Shown: in pieces, positions 20,266 to 31,609 of the stretch
Layout: every line of letters starts with the position of its first letter
How positions within the stretch are numbered: the stretch's first letter is position 1
Assembly: GCA_001051155.2 (NCBI GenBank)
Contig: JYIP02000014.1
Span: 281,182-345,181 of the forward strand
Length of the DNA stretch: 64,000 nt
Origin: Chrysoporthe austroafricana
Lineage: Eukaryota > Ascomycota > Sordariomycetes > Diaporthales > Cryphonectriaceae
Direction: 5' to 3'
Position numbers and translations under genes: made by a program
Notes under the pieces: model-generated
Told to the model about the DNA's origin: nothing
Database searches by the model: none
The model's input: only the letters and a program-made list of their open reading frames with translations

Positions 20266-23200
20266 TTGCCTATCACTCTAGCTTCTACGAATCCGTTTTC
20301 GTTCAGCTGAAGAAAATTATAAAGCAGTTCGTAGGCAAGAGGCGTGGGCCTCATTTCGGATGCTTCGTAGGACCGGACTCACGCTCCATATGCGCCGGTT
20401 TCTAAGGGGCGATGTGACAAGGGAAATAGTGAGCCCGGGGTTGCACTGGCCGATGTGGTACAAATCGACGGCTGAGAAGCTCACGTTTCGCGCAAAGGAG
20501 GCCATTGGAAGTGTTGAGTTAGCCACGATATCAGCCTTGCCAATCTCGATGAACCGTCCATATGGTGCCATGCATTCGAAGGATGCGCGAAGACCGTCGC
20601 CAGCCAGTGAATTCAGTACGACATCCACACCGTATCCTTCGGTCATGCGCATGATACCATGTGCGAATGTGACATTCCGGCTGTAGAAAATATGGTCGGC
20701 TTCTATGCCGAAGGCTTTGATCAGCAGGTCTTTCTTCGCGTCGAAGCCAACTGTAGCAAAGATCTCGGCTCCGATCATTTTTGCTATCCAGACCGCCATC
20801 TAGCCCGTACTCCCAGAAGCAGAGTGGATGAGAATTTTCTCGCCTTTACACAAGCGGGCAACGTCGACTAGCGAGTAGTATGCGGTGATTCCAGGGCTGA
20901 TGAAGGACGCTGCGACCTCAAATGAGAGATCGTCTGGAATATTGATGACCATTCCCGCTTCAGTACGAGGATAGGTTCGCATACAACCAAAAGTGCTCCC
21001 ACAAACTCTATCTCCAGGCTTTATTTTACCATCATAGCTGGAGCCCACTCGAGTGACAATACCAGCGTAGTCGTACCCAAGGTCATCTCCGGGTAGGTGG
21101 CCCAATGCCACGAAGATATCGCGAAAGCTCAATCCCCACGCCTTGGCCTCAACTTCGATATGGTTTGGGCTCAGATCTGTCTGGTATATGGGATCCTCTA
21201 TGAACTCCAGAGAGTCCAGGAAACCCGGAGAACGGACAGTAAGCTTCAACGCCGGACCTGGCCTCCACGCCTCGTTCTTCAGCTGTGGAAATGCAAGAGA
21301 GTGCAGTCTTGGATTCAAGAACTTTTCTTCGACCGCCCGTACTGTCTCAAGATGTCCATTGCGGCTGTAATACTCAAGCTCTGATGATTTGAACTCGAAT
21401 GTAGCCCTGAAGACTTGAGTAATATGCTCTGCCAGTATAGTGGACGTAGCATCGGACGAATCTGGCTCGACCGCCAATATAATCACTCGCTTATCGATGT
21501 GCTCGGAGCGAATGGTTCTCAGGAGGCCTCGAGATAAGTTGCAATGCGCATACTGTTCCTCTCCTACGCTTGATGCAGAGACCCAAATCAAGTTTCGAAC
21601 ACGCTGAAGAACGTCCTTGAAGGTCAGGAAAGTCGCCTTGGATAAATTGGAGATGAAGGGTCTGCCCGCTTCAAGAAGTGAAATGACGATGTCGTCCTGG
21701 GCGAAATCAAAACGCTGCGCTCGATGGAAAGATCGAATTTCGATCTTTCGATATGTGAGAGACTGGCAAACGGACTTTGCCAAGCCCATCGCAGGCTGCT
21801 CGGCCAAGTCCTCGACAAGGACGACAACACGGCCGTTGTCCGACCCTTCAATATGCTTTGGGACTTCCTTGAGGGTGGCAAGCATAATGCTGCAGGTATG
21901 GCAATCGTCATTTTCGTAGTCGCGCAGGACGAGCCGGTGATCAGAGAAACCGTTTTCCTTCAGAAGCTGGCCCCATTGCTGCTCTGAGATGGCTGGACAC
22001 CACAAGCGCCATTCTTCCTTGCAATTCCACCACCCTGAGAAAGTGCCGAACACGAAGTTTGTCGAGGTCTTCTCGGGAGTAACAATTTCCAGGTATAGCA
22101 AATGTCCACCTGGTTTTAGGAGTGAGCGGATGTTTCGGACCGCCATCGCCACATTCGTGGTTGCGTGGATGACGCTGCTTGCGACAACCATATCGTATGA
22201 ACCGGGTTCGAAGCCTTGACTCTCAGGACTTCTCTCAATATCAAAGGTCTTGTATATCACACGGTCTTCAAATTCAGAAAAGCGAGCGCATGCATTTTCA
22301 AAGAACGACGGGGAGATGTCGGTGTACATATACTCGTGGAATTTGGATCCACCACATCGCCTCTCGAACTCCTTAAGGGCATGAAGTATGTGCTTTGTAG
22401 TGCTGCCTGTACCGGCGCCAACTTCGAGAATGCGTATTGTCGGCTTTTCATGCGTAGCAAGGTCCAGAAGTTTGCGGAATCTGTCGTCGCATAGTGTGGT
22501 GAAGACATCAGCGTAGAATGTTTCGGCCAGCCCGCTGTCGAAACCAACTTGAAGAGGATCTACTTCGCCCCGCATAATTCCATGGAGATGGCGAGCAATA
22601 GCTGGATATAACGTCCAGGACGGGTAGAGGTCTTCGAGCTCCTGAAGGAGCGCTTCAGCCTCTTCGTCCGCCAGGTTCACGTTGTTCATTGCCGAACTTT
22701 GAATCTTGGCGGCGTGGTAGTCCATCCACTGAAGATGCCTTTTCAAGAAATCTGGAGTCCTCTGTCGATCTTCGGGCGTCAATGCTCGCACTGTCTTCAC
22801 TATGAACCGATCCAAAAAGGGCTCAAGCCGCTGGCGGAACTTCATAAAAGCTGCTGGGTCTTTTGTGTAAGTATCGGCCATGCAGTATTGATGCAGCATT
22901 TGAGAATCCGACAGGCTGAGTTGTGGCTTCCATTCGAGTCCATAAAGAAGTTTTTTCACATCCTCTGCGACGACATCATTGTCCGTCACAGCTGACATCG
23001 CGAGGGTTTTGACAATGCACAGAGGAGAGTAGTCATCGCCCAGTATCTGTATCTCACCGTCGACAGCTCTTGCGTTGGCGTCTGTAAGACGCGTCAAGAC
23101 TCAAACCGAAGATGTCTGCGGGTATTTCCAGACCTTGGCCGAAAACCATGCATTCATGACTCGGCTTGGAACATACGCAGGAAACTTCCGAGACATCCCC

Positions 23201-26200
23201 TGCGAAACTTGCACTATGCACAAGTGGAAAACACAGTCCAAAATTGCTGGATGGAACACTCCACTTGTATCATGCTTCCCGGTTGTCACGTCGACATTCC
23301 CCAAAACGATATTGTTGCCATCCCATCGAACGTTATCGAGAAGCTGGAACGTTGAGCCGTACTCCACGCCAGCCTCGCGGAAACCTTCGTACAGTACTCG
23401 GCTGTCTACAGCTCTAACACATGACTGTGCTGCATGATAGAACTGGCACGCAATGATTTTGTCTCCTAGCTGCTTTTCCATGCCTCCATCCACTTGACCT
23501 GGCTCGTCGTCTTGATACTGAATCTGGACAGTGGCCTTGAAGCATTCTGTCCATCGCCCGTTATGCAGAGATGATATCTTGATGTTGGACCAAGTGAACT
23601 CCTTCTCGTATGACTTTTGCAAAGGTTGGAGACGCAGAATTACTTCGGTAGTATCGTCCCACGTAGGGCCAACTACGAGTGGGTTCATGAAGTGGGCTTC
23701 TTTGACGAAATACCCCGCGATCCGACGGTTTTCGGGACAGGTCTGTTTCATTGCTTCAATTGCCATCGCAAGCATGCCCGCTCCTGGGTAGAGAATCGTC
23801 CCAGTCACCTAAGTCAAGTATTAGTCTTGATTTTGTCATCAATAACCAGAATCCTTGACCTACCACATGGTCTTTGGCCCACGGCGTTGACTCCAGGTTG
23901 AGAAACCGCCGCCATGTTGGTTCCAGAGGACACCAATCAGAAGACCTTGCCCCAAGAACATCCTGAGGGCTATATTCACGTAGCCTATAATCGCGACTTA
24001 TACGCGGCTCCGCTGTGTACGTACGCGAATGGTCGAAAGGATATTCGGGGCAGTCCACAAGGAAAGGGTGAGGTACAGCGTCATGCGGCACTTGGTTTGC
24101 AGCCGAGATCGAGACAGGGTAGCCTTGGCAGAACAGTTGACCCACAAGCCGCAGGATGCTCTGTAGAGCGGGCTTAGACCTTTGTAGAGTACAGGCGTAC
24201 CGAACCCGGTCCTTGCGACTGCTATTGCTCTGGATTTCGTGCAACGTATCGTAGATAGGGCGGCGCAGAGCAGGGTGAGGACCGATTTCCACGACATCTG
24301 TGATTTTGTCTGCACCCAAGACTAATTGTCCCTGGGTAAGAGTGAGTACTGCATCCGAAAATCTGACGGGAGCCGTCAAGTTATCGACCCAGTACTGTGC
24401 ATCCAGCAGTTTCTTGCGCGAAATAAGCTTTCCGGTAATAGATGATACCATTGGGGTCTCAAATGACTCCAAGTCGACGCTCTCCTCGAAATGAAGTGAT
24501 TTAATTCGATTATAGTACTCATCGGCGATGCCTCTCATAGCCGGTGAATGGTATGCCACACCTGTCTTCACCTTTTGTGCGAAAATGCCATCTTCGTCAA
24601 GTTTCTGCTTAACCTTGTCGAGAGCTTCTTCGTGCCCTGAAAGGGTGACGTTAATGGGGCTGTTCACGCAAGCGACGTGGATTGGGAGGCTGCTTCGATC
24701 GGCAAGGCCAGTTTTCTCAAGATAATCCGATACTCGATGCTCAGGGAGGTTTGCAGATAACACTATAGCGGACTGAGATTAGACACCAGAAAAATGTAAA
24801 TTAGAGCTTTCCAGGACGGAACAAATGCTCCAGATAATTATGTTTGATGAGTGATACTCATTGGGGTAGGGTTTGAAGTGACTGCCGAGTTATTGATGAG
24901 CTAGTTACTTACTTGCGCCTGGGACCGTTGTGGTCGACTTTAGTTTCCCAACAAGCTGCCCTCGGAAGTAGGCAATCTTGCAAGCTGAGGCTAGGCTCAA
25001 GGCTCCAACAGCATAGGCAGCGGCAATCTCGCCAGAAGAATGTCCAATAACGGCAGAGGGATTTATATCAAAACTCCTTAGAAGTTCTATTAAACCGATC
25101 TGAAGAGCAGTGCAGAGTGGCTGGCTACGCTCTGGAAGATCAATGTCGATACCCAGACGAATCGCGCCTAGTTTGTATATCAGTGTGTGTCTGTTATTTA
25201 CGCTCTTTCGATGACCGAAATGGATTTCTTACTAATAAGATCCGACGAACAGCCAAGTCCACGGAACACCTCATCTGCTCGCCTCAAAGTTTTGGCGAAA
25301 ATTGGATACTGGAGGAGTGACAGACCCATCTCTGCATACTGAGCACCTTGTCCGGTAAAGACAAAGGCAATTCCAGAGGCACTCGAGACCCGTGCTGGTT
25401 TTTCTATCGAAAGCCTTTCACTCCTGCCGTCTTGGTCGCCAGACAAAGTAAAAGTCCTCCAGAGCATGTGGCTTCGCCTATAACACAGGGTATAAGCGAG
25501 TTTGTCGATCTGAGATGGCACGCCTGCGATATACTGATGGTAGTACGGCTCGTAGGTTTGGATGATACGTTTGAGTGACTTTTCGTTCGGAGCTGTCCAG
25601 ACGAGCAAGCGAGAGGCCGTTGTGGCATAGGTCGTCACGGCGGCACCGCTAGCAGCTGCGGGAGAATCAATACTGTCGCTGACCGAAACGGTTCCATTAA
25701 CTCTGTTGAGACTGATCATACCGTTTGAGACAGTTTTTTTGGTAAATTCTGCAACCTGTTGATCATTTGCTGAGCTTGTGGAAAATGGTCTGTTTGAAAT
25801 CACACCATCACAAGCCCTGATCGATGCAAATGGGACGGTACGGTGATTAACGTTCAAGTTTCGACTTTGGAGATACGAAAGTGCGTCATCAATAACGACG
25901 TGCGCATTCGTACCTCCGAAACCGAAACTATTGACGGAAATGCGTCGCACTCCTTCAACGGGCCACGCGATGGGCTCAATTGGAACCGTGATGTTATAAA
26001 ATCTGGCATCAATTTCCGGATTTATCTGTTCAAAGAGCGCGTTTGGAGGAATGATGCCTCTTTCCACCATGAGCATGGCTTTGACAACGCCAGCTAAACC
26101 AGCACATCCCTCTAGGTGTCCAACGTTGGCTTTCAATGAACCCCTGAATAGTGCCTCGGTGAGTGAAAAATCTCGACGGGATTGGAAGATCATTTGATCT

Positions 26201-27350
26201 CGACTTACACATAAAGGGGTTCCTCGATGGAGCGATATGTTCGGAAGACCCTCCCAAGAGCCTTCATCTCGATCGGATCACCCATCGCAGTACCCGTGCC
26301 GTGAGCTTCCACAAATCTTGTCAGGTCGAAGTTGAGACTTGCCTTTTCATATACGTGGCGTATGAGCTGCTCTTGAGAATCTGCGTATGGCTGCGTCATG
26401 CTCGGAGTTCGGCCATCTTGATTTGTGCCCGTCGAGCGGATGACTGCGCGGATCATGTCGCCATCTCGAACTGCCTGAGACACAGGCTTGATAACAAGGG
26501 CAATGATAGCTTCCCCACGAGAATAGCCGTTGGCGCGATGGTCAAAACTATACGAGACGCTGTCGGGCGACAGGAAATTTCCGCTCGACAGGATCAGAGA
26601 GCCTTCCGGGCCCAGAAGCAAGTTTGACCCTGCCACTAAAGCCATCGTAGCATCACCATTGCGTATGCACTGGCATGCCAGATCGAGTGCCACCATCCCG
26701 CTTGAACAAGCCGTATCGATGTGAACACTTGGACCGAGCAGATCAAAGTACCAGCTGATCCGATTGGGAAGAATACTGGGCACAGTCCCCGTGATGGCAG
26801 TACGGGGCGCCAAGCCGGGGTCTTTCGTAAGGAATCTCACATAATCGTCGCTCATTGAGGCGGCAAAGACCGCCGTACGTGATCCCCGAAGCTTTTCAGC
26901 AGGCATGCCGGCTTGGAGAATTTTGTGAGAATGCATTCCTACGTCTCTGTAGAAACTGATGACTTACCGTTTTCAAATGCTCTATAAGCAGCTTCCAAGG
27001 TCAAACGGTGCTGTGGGTCCATCGCCGCAGCGTCTTGGGCCCTGATAGAGAAAAATGGAGCATCGAATGTGAAAGGGTCATCCTTCAGAAAATGCGCTCC
27101 TCGACTTTGGAGCTGTGAATATGTCATGTTAGATATAGATAGCACACCAGGTCGCAGCGTCCATTCTAGGTCGTCTCACCATATTCCTACAGTTTGGTTC
27201 AGTACTGTAGAAGGAACTCAGCTTGATTCGTGTATCAGGCCATTCAGTCATCAAGTTTCTCTTCTCCTCAAGAACTTTCCAGAGGTTGAGCTCGTTGTCA
27301 GCGTCCTGAGGCATCTTAAAAGATGCACCAACGATGGCGATGCCCTCCAT
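20266..27350 (-). pseudogene. Highly reducing type I polyketide synthase, broken (KS-AT-DH-MT-ER, no KR/ACP)
   Basis: Seven readable exons (27350-27180, 27112-26968, 26911-26209, 26143-25233, 25167-24913, 24762-23864, 23808 on) keep phase across consensus introns. Domains in order: ketosynthase (DTACSSG, EAHGTGT, GHLEG), acyltransferase (FTGQGAQ, GHSSGE), dehydratase (first His in KDHV, HPAILDCVFH), C-methyltransferase (LEVGAGTGSTT), enoylreductase (WGLSFRDIFVALG, SASGSTG, VVLNSLAGDGLRAS). The frame has a TGA at 23103-23101, between DH and MT, and a TAG at 20802-20800 in the nucleotide-binding loop of ER, where a Gln is usual. After about 20390 the ER end survives only as short pieces in three frames (SGPTKHPK, then LAYELLYNFLQLNENGF, ending near 20266). 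KR and ACP are missing. As it stands it cannot make a polyketide. Confidence 0.9.
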
Positions 27351-27974
27351 AGCTTAGACTAAACGAGGGTTGGTTTGTTGAATGTTCTCTGAAACAATAA
27401 AGCCCGTGCGGGCGCGGGTTTCACAAGAGCGAGTCTGTCTTAGAGTCAGAAAAAAAAACAAAAGGAATGATTGTTCATCCCAAGACGAACGACTGAGACC
27501 AAAACACTGAGAGAGTGAGGGCCTTCCTCATCTTTTACAATTGTACAAACCCGCAGTTGGACGGTGCCGAGACCCACAGACTAAGTGATGTGACTTCACC
27601 ATGCTCCCTGTCAGCTTAGCCGGCTCTTCTTGGGAGAACTTTGACTCTATATAGACACGCAATTATAGAGCGGTATACCGTGCTGTACATGTCGAGGAGT
27701 ATGGAAAGGAGTATCATTGTTAACAGCTCTGAAACGTATGAATCATATTAAGTTACTTAATATATGAAAAGAGTAATTAGTTTTACCATTATTATTATTA
27801 TACTACTTTTTTATAAAATATTTATAGATAGGAAGATTAATAGCATTTAAATGCTCTTAAAACAGCTTAGCAAAAAGCAACAAGTCTATTACAATATGTA
27901 TACCCAATACAAGAAATATAAATTATAGTAAGTTTCCATATCATGAACTGTATCCCGTCCTTCTGGCTGACTAG
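27351..27974. promoter_or_regulatory. PKS/hydrolase intergenic region with AT-rich island
   Basis: Carries the old divergent promoter between PKS and FSH-type hydrolase. From about 27700 to 27930 it is strongly AT-rich with ATT and TTA repeats and no coding content. The missing first part of the hydrolase would be expected here. Confidence 0.5.
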
Positions 27975-28502
27975 TCACCCGTCAAACCGGTGAGCATAGG
28001 TATTGATACTGCTGAGGGAGGCTCATTCCGCTTCGCTGGTGAAGACAAGGAGGAGATTGAGGCCTTTGTCCAGCAATTGATTCATTTCACAATCAAACGA
28101 GGCCCTTTCGATGGGGTCATGGCATTCTCTGAGGGTGGAGCGATAGCAGCAGGTGCTCTAATCGAGGACGCACTTAATCCGTTTGCTCATTTCAAGTGTG
28201 GCATCTTTTTTTGTGCTGCGACACCAATCAACGTATCCTTGGCGAGAGCAGGTACCTTTCAAGTGCTGGATGCGGCTCTAGATGGTATCGCAATCAATAT
28301 TCCCACGGCACATATCTGGTCCGATGTTGGCAGCTTTTATCCAGGAATGGGGAGAGAATTGGCGCTGCTCTGCAATTCATCGTCAAGATCTGAGTATACA
28401 CACCATCTCGGTCATGAAATACCGGGCTCGCACTCGAAAGACAGTGTCTCTGGTGCTATTCGTGTTATCGAACGCACCATCGAGAGGGCAAGCAGCAGAT
28501 GA
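27975..28502 (+). pseudogene. FSH1-family serine hydrolase (LovG-like thioesterase), N-terminus lost
   Basis: A 170-codon remnant of the FSH1 alpha/beta-hydrolase family. Members coded beside HR-PKS genes, such as LovG, release the finished polyketide from the ACP. Visible are the nucleophile elbow GVMAFSEGG (the first elbow Gly is Ala here), the FKCGIFFCAATP strand, an acid-loop candidate AHIWSDVG, and the catalytic His in HHLGHEIP. The family N-terminus with its LHG oxyanion motif is missing. In-frame stop TAG lies at 27972, only a GTG (27990) is available as start, and upstream is an AT-rich island. It is divergent from the PKS. Either a truncated relic or a gene whose first exon was not found. 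Confidence 0.75.
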
Positions 28503-28543
28503 TGTCAAAGGGTTTCGGAACTATTAGACTAATACAATATGGC

Positions 28544-30637
28544 TCAAACTTTGATCTGATTTCTACACCACAGCAAGAGGCCCACAGGAACTTGTGCCGC
28601 AGCCAAGCCACACAACACCAGCATCTGACCATTGTATGCTTGAGCGAGAATCAATCTCACCTCGTTTTGGGTTTCAGGGGATAAGGTACCCAGGTACTGG
28701 CTCAGATTTTCCACAGCACCCAGGTCAGTTGGGCCTATCAGGCGTGATAAAGGGGAGCTGATGTAGCTGTTGAAGACAGCTGTTGTGATGGCGATGCCAA
28801 CAGAACTACCCATCTGTCTGAATTGGCTTGCCGCCCCCATACCAACCGCTGATATCAGTCAGCTAAATAGATTCCAAGTTTGTTTCAAATCGCAGTAAAT
28901 CGCAGTACAACAGTCGCTTACCGTGGTCTCGAAGCTCTAAAACTCGAGGTATGATAAGAAATAATAGTGTATAGTTGCAGCCACAGCCAGCTCCTGCGAT
29001 GATTTCGAAGCCATAGATCTGAGATGGGATCGTTGGGGTAACTGGAAGTGTGCCAAGAAGAGCGAACCCCAAAGCCTGAATGCATGCTCCACCCATGATG
29101 ACCCAGACAGCAGCAACTTTCAGTCTGTTAGTGAATACTGCTGCTATAGCGGCCCCGAAAGGCATGCAAATCGTAAACGGGATGAGTCGAACCCCCGCGT
29201 CTAGGCCAGAGAGCCCGTAAACAAGTTGAAACCGTTGAGGTATCACAAAAATTGATACCATTACTGGCCCACCGACCAAAACAAATGAGCTGCTTCGCGT
29301 TAGACAGACTGATACCCTTGATGTTCGGCGATATATAAGGAAGTCGGGTGGGCGTACACGAGGACCCCAATCATAATGCGATTAGTGAAGAACCTCCAGG
29401 GGAGCACAGGTTCTCGAATATTGCCTGAAACGGTAATTCGACGCTCCCAAGCCAGCAAGAGTATCCAGAGAGCACCAGAAACAAGAATTGTGGCAATGAC
29501 ATATGCCGATTTCCAGGGAAACTCGGAGCCTGCTTCTTCAAATCCAGCAGTCACCAATACAACGGCACACAGCATTATAGCTGCACCGAGGAAGTCGAGT
29601 CTGTTTCTTGTAGATTTGGCCAGTATTTGGGACAGACTGCTGAGTTTGTGGTTTTGCAGGCCTTGAAATGGAAAGTGACGAGGAAAGCCAGTAATAGCAA
29701 ACCCAAAAGCAACGGCCGCTATGGGAACGCTAACAAACTCAGTACAAGGACGCAGCATTTGATATTAATAGCGAACGGTACTCACTTAATGATGAAAATC
29801 CATCGCCAACTTGTGTGGGAGCTAATAGTCCCGCCAACTATAGGGCCCAGCATTAAAGCGACGATCGTCACTATGGATAGTTGTGTGACGTATTTGGTAT
29901 ACCGCGCCGGAGGGACCAGCTCAATGATAATTATTGTGCTGAGAGAGAAGCAGCCGCCCCCACCGAGGCCTTGAAACGTACGAAAAGTAATGCTTTATTT
30001 CATCGAATCAATGAGCCGTCACTTAAGGTCAAGACATACCCCACTGCCGCGGGAGGACCTACAGTTGCGTCATACTCTGCGCTGCGCTACACGCCGCAGA
30101 AAAAGCAATGAAGATAGCCATTGAAAGAATATAGACCGGTTTGCGGCCGAAGATGTCACTGAGTTTGGCGAAGATCACAATGACAGCTGTAAGAAAAGCT
30201 GTCAATTCACCAAGGTATTGAGGTTGTGGTGCAAAGGACTACAATCTCACCCACATAACCCAATAAATAACCCGAAATCAGCCAACTTGAGTGGTCGAGC
30301 CCGCCGAGTTCATCAGATATCGCGATAATGGATGTGCTGACAACAGGAGCTTCGAGATTGACCATGAATACCATCGTGGCGAGCCTAAATATGTTAGTAA
30401 TCAGACTGAGTAACAGAATCCCCCGTGAGCGACTAAAAGAGGAAGAACACACGAAATTGTCACAAGTACGAATTTCACTCCATGGAGGTACTCATAAGTG
30501 ATTGCGTTACCGCTCTCTTCCTCTCCTGTGGGCTTCGCTGTTTTCCCACCGTCTGCGACGTTGTCCTGCTCCTCCGCCTCACCGGCAGGCCTACCGCCGT
30601 CAGCAATCCGGGTATTATCTTCGGCTTCACCTGCCAT
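28544..30637 (-). CDS. MFS drug/toxin exporter (DHA-type, 14-TM like), seven exons
   Basis: An efflux transporter of the kind found in fungal secondary-metabolite clusters, expected in the plasma membrane. Joining 30637-30453, 30384-30251, 30186-30063, 29992-29786, 29729-29358, 29289-28922 and 28848-28544 gives 564 residues with unbroken phase. All six introns (56-73 bp) start with GT and end with AG, several with clear CTAAC or CTGAC branches. Marks include an acidic N-tail, TM1 SLATMVFMVNLE, motif A KLSDIFGRKPVY, motif C-like region GPIVGGTIS followed by WRWIFIINVPI, and the late QFRQMGSSVGIAI helix. No stop or frameshift was found, unlike the adjacent PKS and hydrolase. The 5' side abuts long A tracts. 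Confidence 0.92.
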
Positions 30638-30687
30638 CTCTAGAGTAAACGTGCACCTTCCAACTCGATTTCAATTGTCAATGATTC

Positions 30688-30688
<1 letters not shown>

Positions 30689-30721
<33 letters not shown>

Positions 30722-30748
30722 NATTTCCCGTCTCTCCCATCATTATCA

Positions 30749-30822
<74 letters not shown>
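30689..30822. repeat. Two long poly-A tracts with an ambiguous base
   Basis: A 33-base A run (30689-30721) followed by an N at 30722, 27 bases of unique sequence, then a 72-base A run (30751-30822). It is poly-T on the exporter's coding strand, 52 bases before its ATG. The N and the extreme length suggest a sequencing or assembly problem, so adjacency across this point is not certain. Confidence 0.9.
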
Positions 30823-30824
<2 letters not shown>

Positions 30825-31609
30825 AAGAAAATTGAATGTCAAAAGCTAGAGAAGGCAGCCTGTCGAAGGGGCACTATTATTCTAGACTCGAAGGTCCGCT
30901 GCACTGTATAGACGCGGGCCACGAAGGCTCCAGTCCGCTCGCAACATCACCTGTAACCAAGGACAAAATAGTGTAGTAATTAGGTGGGGTCCCTCGGTCC
31001 ACCAACCAGCGTATTGCCCCTTTGCCGTACACCGGTCATTGGGGGCCGTTGGAATGCAAGATTCTGTCTCAGCCCCAGAAGGCAGGGCGTAGGTGGATCT
31101 TCTTGTCACCCCAGCCGCCGGAATGGCTCACCCTAATAAGCAGGAGGTACGGCTAGTGATGGCTTCTAGTCCCCGGCACCAACGTACATGGTACGCTGCA
31201 AGGATATAAATTTTCGGACCGGTTTGCAAGCCGCGACACTACCGATCGTCATGGCTGCTGTCTTCGTTTTAGGGACCAAACGCGTAGTGGGCAGCCAACG
31301 TGCATGAGCGAAGTCGTGATTAACCCCTGGCTGCGTGCAAAATCATCCATTTTTACCAAAAACCGGAGGATTGTTCCATTAACAAGATATGCATGCCCAG
31401 TTTTGGTGAATGGTCTTGTATTTGTCAATCAAGAACCATTACGTCGGAGCTCATAGGATTCGTCATTGGATAGCAAATTGCTATAACAGTGCTGCAACGC
31501 TGCCTTTGAGCCTTTCGCGGGAATCCCTCTGTTGTCATTTCTCTTTACCGTTAATTTAGCGGCATGAACGAGTTACGAGTCACGATTGTACTCTTGGAAC
31601 TTAATCACA
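30823..31609. other. Intergenic interval
   Basis: No gene seen. Moderately GC-rich at first, then the upstream region of the rhodopsin-like gene. Short minus-strand frames near 30880-31110 have no recognised relatives. Confidence 0.45.

Noticed and set aside
23098..23155. Small intron removing the TGA in the PKS DH-MT linker
   Set aside because: Candidate donors are non-consensus and no GT-AG combination keeps the downstream phase; the reading frame is identical on both sides of the TGA.
30689..30822. Poly-A tail of an intact LINE or processed gene
   Set aside because: No reverse transcriptase, endonuclease or processed coding sequence lies beside the tract, and the N points to a sequencing problem.
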